Shown here: piece by piece, positions 51,528 to 62,428 of the stretch | Numbering within the stretch: position 1 is the first letter of the stretch | Layout: every line of letters starts with the position of its first letter | Source of the DNA: Chamaelirium japonicum | Taxonomy: Eukaryota > Streptophyta > Magnoliopsida > Liliales > Melanthiaceae | Direction: 5' to 3' | NCBI GenBank assembly: GCA_947650365.1 | Contig: CANTAL010000099.1 | Coordinates: forward strand, 248,001 to 312,000 | Length of the DNA stretch: 64,000 bases | The notes under the pieces: model-generated | What the model saw: the letters and a program-made list of their open reading frames with translations, nothing else | What the model was told of the DNA's origin: nothing | The model's database searches: none | Translations under genes and position numbers: made by a program

Positions 51528-54500
51528 CAAAGGAATTAGAATGGATCGTACGCAGGAATTAGAATAGTTTGTACGAAGGAATTAGAATGGATCGTACGAA
51601 TGAATTAGAATGGATACATTCGTGCGAATGAATTAGAATGGATTGTACGAATGAGTAAGAATGGATCGTACGAATGAAATAGAATGAATCGTACGGATGA
51701 ATTAGAATGGATCGTGCGAATGAATTAGAATGGATCGTACAAATGAGTAAGAATGGATCGTATGAATGAATTAGAATGGATCGTGCGAATAAATTAGAAT
51801 GGATCGAACAAATGAATTACAATGGATCATACGAATGAATTAGAATGGATCGTATGAATGAATTAGAATGGATCGTGCGAATGAATTAGAATGGATTATA
51901 TGAATGAAATAGAATGGATCATACGAATGAAATAGAATGGATCGTACGAAGGAATTAGAAAGGATCGTATGAATGAATTAGAGTGGATACATTCGTGCGA
52001 ATGAATTCGAATAGATCGTGCGAATGAATTAGAATGGATTGTACGAATGAATTAGAATGGATCGTACGAATGAAATAGAATGGATCGTACGAATGAATTA
52101 GAATAGATACATTCGTGCAAAAGAAATAGAATGGATTGTATGAATGAATTAGAATGGATCGTGTGAATGAATTAGAATGGATCATACGAATGAATTAGAA
52201 TGAATACATTCGTGCGAATGAATTAGAATGGATCGTGCGAATGAATTAGAATGGATCGTACGAATGAATTAGAATGGATCGTATGAATGAATTAGAATGG
52301 ATCGTGCGAATGAATTAGAATGGATCGTGCGAATGAATTAGAATGGATCGTACGAATGAATTAGAATGGATCGTATGAATGAATTAGATTGGATCGTATT
52401 AATGAATTAGAATGGATCGTATGAATGAATTAGAATAGATCGTACGAATGAATTAGAATGGATACGAATGGATCGTACGAATGAGTAAGAATGGATCGTA
52501 CGAATGAAATAGAATGGATTGTACGAATGAATTAGAATGGATACATTCGTGCGAATGAATTAGGATGGATCGTATGAATGAATTAGAATAGATTGTGCGA
52601 ATGAATTAGAATTGATCGTACGAATGAATTAGAATGGATACATTCATGCGAATGAATTAGAATGGATCGTATGAATGAATTAGAATGGATCGTATGAGTG
52701 AATTAGAATGGATACGAAGGAATTAGAATGGATCGTACGAAGGAATTAGAATGGAGAATGGATCGTGCGAATGAATTAGAATGGATCGTACGAATGAAAT
52801 AGAATAGATCGTACGGATAAATGAATTTGGATCGTGCTAATGAATTAGAATGGATCGTACGAATGAATTAGAATGGATCGTACTAATGAATTAGAATCGA
52901 TTGTGCGAATGAATTAGAATGGATCGTATGAATGAATTAGAAAGGATATATTCGTGCGAATAAATTAGAATAGATCGTATGAATGAATTAGATTGGATCG
53001 TATTAATGAATTAGAATGGATCGTGCGAATGAATTAGAATGGATCGTACGAATGAATTAGAATGGATCATACGAATGAAATAGAATGGATCGTATGAATG
53101 AATTAGAATGGATCGTGCGAATGAATTAGAATGGATCGTACGAATGAATTAGAATAGATTGTGCGAATGAATTAGAATGGATCGTACGAATGAATTAGAA
53201 TGGATCGTACGAATGAATTAGAATGGATCGTATGAATGAATTACAATGGATCGTGCGAATGAATTAGAATGGATCGTACGAATGAATTAGAATGGATCGA
53301 ACGAATGAATTAGAATGGATACATTTGTGCAAAAGAATTAGAATGGATTGTATGAATGAATTAGAATGGATCGTGCGAATGAATTAGAATGGATCGTACG
53401 AATGAATTAGAATGGATACATTCGTGCGAATGAATTAGAATGGATCATACGAATGAATTAGAGTTGATACATTCGTGTGAATGAATTAAAATGGATAATA
53501 CGAATGAGTAAGAATGGATCGTAGAATTAGAATGGATCGTATGAATGAATTAGAATGGATCGTACGAATGAATTAGAATGGATACATTCGTGCGAATGAA
53601 TTAGAATGGATCGTACGAATGAGTAAGAATGGATTGTACGAATGAAATAGAATGGATCGTACGGATGAATTAGAATGGATCGTGCGAATGAATTAGAATG
53701 GATCGTTCGAATGAGTAAGAATGGATCGTATGAATGAATTAGAGTGGATCGTACGAATGAATTAGAATGGATCGTACGAATGAGTAAGAATGGATCGTAT
53801 GAATGAATTAGAATGGATCGTGCGAATAAATTAGAATGGATCGAACGAATGAATTAGAATGGATCGAACGAATGAATTAGAATGGATCATACGAATGAAT
53901 TAGAATGGATCGTACGAATGAATTAGAATGGATTATATGAATGAAATAGAATGAATCATACGAATGAAATAGAATGGATCGTACGAAGGAATTAGAATGG
54001 ATCGTATGAATGAATTAGAGTGGATACATTGAATGAATTAGAGTGGATACATTCGTACAAATGAATTAGAATGGATCGTACGAATGTATTAGAATGGATA
54101 CATTCGTGCAAATGAATTAGAATGGATCATATGAATGAAATAGAATGGATTGTACGAATGAGATAGAATGGATCGTACGAATGAATTAGAATGGATACAT
54201 TCATGCGAATGAATTAGAATGGATCATACGAATGAATTAGAATGGATTCATTCGTGCGAATGAATTAGAATGGATCGTACAAATGAGTAAGAATGGATCG
54301 TACGAATGAATTAGAATGGATTGAATTAGCATGAATCATACGAATGAATTAGTATGGATCGTATTAATGAATTTGAATGGATCGTGCGAATGAATTAGAA
54401 TGGATCATACGAATGAGTAAGAATTGATCGTGCGAATGAATTAGAATGGATCATATGAAAGAATTAGAATGGATTGTATGAATGAATTAGAATGGATCGT

Positions 54501-55043
54501 GCGAATGAATTAGAATGGATACATTCATGCGAATGAATTAGAATGGATCGTATGAATGAATTAGATTGGATCGTATGAATGAATTAGAATGGATCGTGCG
54601 AATGAATTAGAATGGATCGTACGAATGAATTAGAATGGATCGTACGAATGAATTAGAATGGATCGTATGAATTAGAATGGAACGTACGAAGGAATTAGAA
54701 TGGATCGTATGAATGAATTAGATTGGATCGTATTAATGAATTTGAATGGATCGTATGAATGAATTAGATTGGATCGCATAAATGAATTAGAATGGATCGT
54801 GCGAATGAATTAGAATGGATCGTATGAATGAATTAGAGTAGATACATTCGTACGAAGGAATTAGAATGGATCGTACGAATGAATTAGAATGGATTATATG
54901 AATGAATTAGAATGGATCGTACGAGTGAATTAGAATGGATACATTCGTGCGAATGAATTAGAATGGATTGTACGAATAAATTAGAATGGATCGTACGAAT
55001 GAATTAGAATAGATTGTACGAATGAATTAGAATGGATCGTACG
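51528..55043 (-). repeat. 23-bp satellite, R block 21
   Basis: Longest block. The segment at 51955-52185 recurs at 60628. Part of 52.3-53.0 kb matches 13.5-14.2 and 61.0-61.7 kb (GGATACGAATGG, GGATAAATGAATTTGG). The right end (54.5-55.04 kb) matches R block 4 and leaves by the same J2 junction. Confidence 0.93.
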
Positions 55044-55932
55044 TCTAATTCATTCGTACGATCCATTCTAATTCATTCATACAATCCATTCTACTTCTTT
55101 TGCACGAATGTATCCATTCGCACGATCCATTCTAATTCATTCTTTTGCACGAATGTATCCATTCGCACGATCTATTCTAATTCATTCGCACGATCCATTC
55201 TAATTCATTCGTACGATCTATTCTATTTCATTCGTACAATCCATTCTAATTCATTCATACGATCCAATCTAATTCATTCATACGATCCATTCTAATTCAT
55301 TCGTACGATCTATTCTATTTCATTCATACGATCCATTCTAATTCGTTTGTACGATCATTTCTAATTCCTTCGTACGATCCATTCTATTTCATTCGTATGA
55401 CCCATTCTAATTCATAAGTACAATCCATTCTAATTCATTCAAACGATCCATTCTAATTCATTCGTACGATCCATTCTAATTCATTCGCACGATCCATTCT
55501 AATTCATTCATACGATCCAATCTAATTCATTCATACGATCCATTCTAATTCATTCGCACGAATGTATCCATTCTAATTCATTCGCATGATCCATTCTAAT
55601 TCATTCATACGATCCATTCTATTTCATTCGTACGATCCATTCTTACTCATTCGTACGATCCATTCTAATTCATTTGCACGAAGGTATCCATTCTAATTCA
55701 TTCGTACTATCCATTCTAATTCTTTCGTACGATCCATTCTAAATCCTTCGTACGATCCATTCTAATTCATTCGTACGATCCATTCTAATTCCTTCGTATG
55801 ATCCATTATAATTCATTCGTGCGGTATGATTCATTCTAATTCATTCGTACGATTCATTCTAATTCAATCCATTCTAATTCATTCGTACGATCCATTCTAA
55901 TTCATTTGTACGATCCATTCTAATTCATTCGT
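55044..55932 (+). repeat. 23-bp satellite, F block 22
   Basis: J2-type start with CTACTTCTTTTGCACG. It contains two adjacent CTTTTGCACGAATGTATCCATTCG groups (about 58 bp apart). The 1,324-bp tandem duplication begins at about 55557. Flips in CATTCGTACGAATG (55926-55939). Confidence 0.93.
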
Positions 55933-56444
55933 ACGAATGAATTAGAATGGATCGTACGAATGAATTAGAATGGATTGAATTAGAATGAATCGTACGAATG
56001 AATTAGAATGAATCATACCGTACGAATGAATTAGATTGGATCATACGAATGAATTAGAATGGATACATTTGTACGAATGAATTAGAATGGATCGTACGAA
56101 TGAATTAGAATGGATCGTACGAATGAATTAGAATGGATCATATGAATGAATTAGAATGGATCGTATGAATGAATTAGAATGGATCGTGCGAATAAATTAG
56201 AATGGATCATGCGAATGAATTAGAATGGATCGTGCGAATGAATTAGAATGGATCGTACGAATGAAATAGAATGGATTGTACGAATGAGATAGAATGGATC
56301 GTACGAATGAATTAGAATGGATACATTCATGCGAATGAATTAGAATGGATCATACGAATGAATTAGAATGGATTGAATTAGAATGAATCATGCGAATGAA
56401 TTAGAATGGATCGTACGAATGAATTAGAATGGATACATTCGTGC
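55933..56444 (-). repeat. 23-bp satellite, R block 22
   Basis: R arm of the first duplication copy, ending in reverse J1 (56436-56454). Confidence 0.92.
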
Positions 56445-57256
56445 GAATCCATTCTATTTCATTCGTACGATTCATTCTAATTCATTCGCACGATCCATTC
56501 TAATTCATTCATACGATCCATTCTATTTCATTCGTACGATCCATTCTTACTCATTCGTACGATCCATTCTAATTCATTTGCACGAAGGTATCCATTCTAA
56601 TTCATTCGTACTATCCATTCTAATTCCTTCGTACTATCCATTCTAATTCCTTCGTACGATCCATTCTAATTCATTCGTACGATCCATTCTAATTCATTCG
56701 TACGATCCATTCTAATTCCTTCGTATGATCCATTCTAATTCATTCGTACGATTCATTTTATTTCATTCGTACGATCCATTCTAATTCATACGATCCATTC
56801 TATTTCATTCATACGATCCATTTTAATTCATTCGCACGATCCATTCTAATTCATTCGTACGATCCATTCTAATTCATTCGCTCGAATGTATCCATTCTAA
56901 TTCATTCGCACGATCCATTCTAATTCATTCATATGATCCATTCTATTTCATTCGTACGATCCATTCTTACTCATTCGTACGATCCATTCTAATTCATTTG
57001 CACGAAGGTATCCATTCTAATTCATTCGTACTATCCATTCTAATTCTTTCGTACGATCCATTCTAAATCCTTCGTACGATCCATTCTAATTCATTCGTAC
57101 GATCCATTCTAATTCCTTCGTATGATCCATTATAATTCATTCGTACGGTATGATTCATTCTAATTCATTCGTACGATTCATTCTAACTCAATCCATTCTA
57201 ATTCATTCGTACGATCCATTCTAATTCATTTGTACGATCCATTCTAATTCATTCGT
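56445..57256 (+). repeat. 23-bp satellite, F block 23
   Basis: F arm of the first copy plus the start of the second. The 28-bp unit near 56880 reads CGCTCGAATG instead of CGCACGAATG and marks the copy boundary. Confidence 0.92.
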
Positions 57257-57768
57257 ACGAATGAATTAGAATGGATCGTACGAATGAATTAGAATGGATT
57301 GAATAAGAATGAATCGTACGAATGAATTAGAATGAATCATACCTTACGAATGAATTAGAATGGATCATACGAATGAATTAGAATGGATACATTCGTACGA
57401 ATGAATTAGAATAGATCGTACGAATGAATTAGAATGGATTGTACGAATGAATTAGAATGGATCATATGAATGAATTAGAATGGATCGTATGAATGAATTA
57501 GAATGGATCGTGCGAATAAATTAGAATGGATCATGCGAATGAATTAGAATGGATCGTGCGAATGAATTAGAATGGATCGTACGAATGAAATAGAATGGAT
57601 TGTACGAATGAGATAGAATGGATCGTACGAATGAATTAGAATGGATACATTCATGCGAATGAATTAGAATGGATCATACGAATGAATTAGAATGGATTGA
57701 ATTAGAATGAATCGTACGAATGAATTAGAATGGATCGTACGAATGAATTAGAATGGATACATTCGTGC
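57257..57768 (-). repeat. 23-bp satellite, R block 23
   Basis: R arm of the second duplication copy. GATTGAATAAGAATG replaces GATTGAATTAGAATG. Ends in reverse J1 (57760-57778). Confidence 0.92.
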
Positions 57769-60097
57769 GAATCCATTCTATTTCATTCGTACGATTCATT
57801 CTAATTCATTCGCACGATCCATTCTAATTCATTCATACGATCCATTCTATTTCATTCGTACGATCCATTCTTACTCATTCGTACGATCCATTCTAATTCA
57901 TTTGCACGAAGGTATCCATTCTAATTCATTCGTACTATCCATTCTAATTCCTTCGTACTATCCATTCTAATTCCTTCGTACGATCCATTCTAATTCATTT
58001 GTACGATCCATTCTAATTCATTCGTACGATCCATTCTAATTCCTTCGTATGATCCATTCTAATTCATTCGTACGATTCATTCTATTTCATTCGTACGATC
58101 CATTTTAATTCATACGATCCATTCTATTTCATTCATACGATCCATTTTAATTCATTCGCACGATCCATTCTAATTCATTCGTACGATCCATTCTAATTCA
58201 TTCGTACGATCCATTCTAATTCCTTCGTACGATCCATTCTAATTCCTTCGTATCCATTCTAATTCACTCATACGATCCATTCTAATTCATTCATACGATC
58301 CATTCTAATTCATTCGTATGAATGTATCCATTCTAATTCATTCGTACGATCCATTCTAATTCATTCGCACAATCTATTCTAATTCATTCGTGCGAATGAA
58401 TCCATTCTAATTCGTTCGTATGATCCATTCTAATTCATTCGCATGAATGTATCCATTCTAATTCATTCGTACGATCCATTCTATCACATTCGTACAATCC
58501 ATTCTATTTCATTCGTACGATCCATTCTAATTCATTCGCACGATCCATTCTAATTCATTCGCATGATCCATTCTAATTCATTCGTACGATCGATTCTAAT
58601 TCATTCATACGATCCATACTAATTCATTCGCACGAATGTATCCATTCTAATTCATTCGTACGATCCATTCTAATTCATTCGCACGATCCATTCTAATTCA
58701 TTCATACGATCCATTCTATTTCATTCGTACGATCCATTCTTACTCATTCGTACGATCCATCCTAATTTATTTGCACGAAGGTATCCATTCTAATTCATTC
58801 GTACTATCCATTCTAATTCCTTCGTACGATCCATTCTAATTCCTTCGTACGATCCATTCTAATTCATTCGTACGATCCATTCTAATTCATTCGTACGATC
58901 CATTCTATTTCATTCATACGATCCATTTTAATTCATTCGTACGATCCATTCTAATTCATTCACACGATCCATTCTAATTCATTCGCACGATCCATTCTAA
59001 TCCATTCATACGATCCATTCTAATCCATTCGTACGATCCATTCTAATTCATTCGTACGATCCATTCTAATTCATTCGTACGATCCATTCTAATTCCTTCG
59101 TATGATCCATTCTAATTCATTCGTACAGTATGATTCATTCTAATTCATTCGTACGATTCATTCTAATTCAATCCATTCTAATTCATTCGAACGATCCATT
59201 CTAATTCATTCGTACGATCCATTCTAATTCATTCGTACGATTCATTCTAATTCAATCCGTTCTAATTCATTCGTACGATCCATTCTTACTCATTCGTACG
59301 ATCCATTCTAATTCATTCGCACGAATGAATCCATTCTAATTCATTCGTATGATCCATTCTAATTCATTCGCATGAATGTATCCATTCTAATTCATTCGTA
59401 CGATCCATTCTATCTCATTCGTACAATCCATTCTATTTAATTCGTACGATCCATTCTAATTCATTCGCACGATCCATTCTATTTCATTCGCATGATCCAT
59501 TCTAATTCATTCGTACGATCGATTCTAATTCATTCATACGATCCATTTTAATTCATTCGTACGAATGTATCCATTCTAATTCATTCGTACGATCCATTCT
59601 AATTCATTCGTACAATCCATTCTAATTTATTTGCACGATCCATTCTTACTCATTCGTACGATCCATTCTAATTCCTTCGTACGATCCATTCTAATTCCAT
59701 CGTATCCATTCTAATTCACTCATACGATCCATTCTAATTCAATCATACGATCCATTCTAATTCATTCGCATGAATGTATCCATTCTAATTCATTCGTACG
59801 ATCCATTCTAATTCATTCACACAATCTATTCTAATTCATTCATACGATCCATCCTAATTCATTCGCACGAATGTATCCATTCTAATTCATTCGTACAATC
59901 CATTCTATTTCATTCGTACGATCCATTCTTACTCATTCGTACGATCCATTCGTATCCATTCTAATTCATTCGTACGATCCATTCTAATTCCTTCGTATGA
60001 TCCATTCTAATTCATTCGTACGATTCATTCTAATTCAATCCATTCTAATTCATTCGTACGATCCATTCTAATTCATTCGTACGATTCATTCGTACGA
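57769..60097 (+). repeat. 23-bp satellite, F block 24
   Basis: Long F block with CGATCGATTC at 58588 and 59517 (929 bp apart), CGTACAGTATG near 59118 and several 15-bp units. Leaves through CATTCGTACGATCGTATGAG. Confidence 0.93.
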
Positions 60098-62428
60098 TCG
60101 TATGAGTGTGAATGAATTAGAATGGATCGTGCGAATGAATTAGAATGGATCGTATTAATGAATTAGAATGGATCATGCGAATGAATTAGAATGGATCGTA
60201 CGAATGAGTAAGAATGGATCGTGCGAATGAATTAGAATGGATCATATGAATAAATTAGAATGGATCGTATGAATGAATTAGAATGGATCGTGCGAATAAA
60301 TTAGAATGGATCTTATGAATGAATTTGAATAGATTGTGCGGATGAATTAGAATGGATCGTACGAATGAATTAGAATGGATACATTCGTGCGAATGAATTA
60401 GAATGGATCGTATGAATGAATTAGAATCGATCGTACGAATGAATTAGAATGGATCATGCGAATGAATTAGAATGGATCGTGCGAATGAATTAGAATGGAT
60501 CGTACGAATGAAATAGAATGGATTGTACGAATGAGATAGAATGGATCGTACGAATGAATTAGAATGGATTATATGAATGAAATATAATGGATCATACGAA
60601 TAAAATAGAATGGATCGTACGAAGGAATTAGAATGGATCGTATGAATGAATTAGAGTGGATACATTCGTGCGAATGAATTCGAATAGATCGTGCGAATGA
60701 ATTAGAATGGATTGTACGAAAGAATTAGAATGGATCGTACGAATGAAATAGAATGGATCGTACGAATGAATTAGAATGGATACATTCGTGCAAAAGAAAT
60801 AGAATGGATTGTATGAATGAATTAGAATGGATCGTGTGAATGAATTAGAATGGATCATACGAATGAATTAGAATGGATACATTCGTGCGAATGAATTAGA
60901 ATGGATCGTACGAATGAATTAGAATAGAACGTATGAATGAATTAGAATGGATCGTGCGAATGAATTAGAATGGATCGTGCGAATGAATTAGACTGGATCG
61001 TACGAATGAATTAGAATGGATCGTATGAATGAATTAGATTGGATCGTATTAATGAATTAGAATGGATCGTACGAATGAATTAGAATAGATCGTACGAATG
61101 AATTAGAATGGATACGAATGGATCGTACGAATGAGTAAGAATGGATCGTACGAATGAAATAGATTGGATTGTACGAATGAATTAGAATGGATACATTCGT
61201 GCGAATGAATTAGGATGGATCTTATGAATGAATTAGAATAGATTGTGCGAATGAATTAGAATGGATCGTACGAATGAATTAGAATGGATACATTCATGCG
61301 AATGAATTAGAATGGATCGTATGAATGAATTAGAATGGATCGTATGAGTGAATTAGAATGGATACGAAGGAATTAGAATGGATCGTACGAAGGAATTAGA
61401 ATGGAGAATGGATCGTGCGAATGAATTAGAATGGATCGTGCAATAAGAATGGATCGTACGAATGAAATAGAATAGATCGTACGGATAAATGAATTTGGAT
61501 CGTGCTAATGAATTAGAATGGATCGTACGAATGAATTAGAATGGATCGTACTAATGAATTAGAATAGATTGTGCGAATGAATTAGAATGGATCGTACGAA
61601 TGAATTAGAAAGGATATATTCGTGCGAATGAATTAGAATAGATCGTATGAATGAATTAGATTGGATCGTATTAATGAATTAGAATGGATCGTGCGAACGA
61701 ATTAGAAAGGATCGTACGAATGAATTAAAATGGATAGATTCGTGCGAATGAATTTGAATGGATCGTACGAAGGAATTAGAATGGATCGTACGAAGGAATT
61801 AGAATAGATCATACGAAGAAATTAGAATGGATCGTACGAATGAATTAGAATGGATCGTATGAATGAAGTAGAATGGATCGTGCGAATGAATTAAAATGGA
61901 TCGTATGAATGAAATAGAATGAATCGTATGAATTAAAATGGATCGTACGAATGAAATAGAATAGATCGTACGAATGAATTAGAATAGATTGTGCGAATGG
62001 ATTAGAATGGATCATACGATTGAGTAAGAATGGATTGTACGAATGAAATAGAATAGATCGTACGAATGAATTAGAATGGATCATGGTAATGAATTAGAAT
62101 TGATCGTACGAATGAATTAGAATAGATTGTGCGAATGAATTAGAATGGATTGTACGAATGAATTGGAATGGATACATTCATGCGAATGAATTAGAATGGA
62201 TCGTATGAATGAATTAGAGTGGATACATTCGTACAAATGAATTAGAATGGATCATACGAATGAATTAGAATGGATACATTCGTGTGAATGAATTAGAATG
62301 GATCATATGAATGAATTAGAATGGATCGTTTGAGTGAATGCGAATGGATCGTGCGAATGAATTAGAATGGATTGTACGAATGAATTAGAATGGATCGTAC
62401 GAATGAATTAGAATGGATACATTCGTGC
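60098..62428 (-). repeat. 23-bp satellite, R block 24
   Basis: R module (GTATGAGTGTG about 60099, GAATCGATCG 60424), then the segment at 60628-60858 shared with 51955. From 61.0 kb it is the +47,501 copy of 13.5-14.93 kb. The inverted 1699-type landmark at 62084 lies 354 bp from J1 (62420-62438). Confidence 0.93.

Larger units (their letters stand above)
55557..58204. repeat. 1,324-bp tandem duplication spanning three polarity blocks
   Basis: Two adjacent copies (about 55557-56880 and 56881-58204) with constant offset: CATTTGCACG 55671/56995, CATTCGTACGAATG 55926/57250, J1 56436/57760, TTTCATTCG 56457/57781. Each copy has one F to R and one R to F flip. Only scattered substitutions separate them, for example AATTCAATCC/AACTCAATCC. 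Confidence 0.92.
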
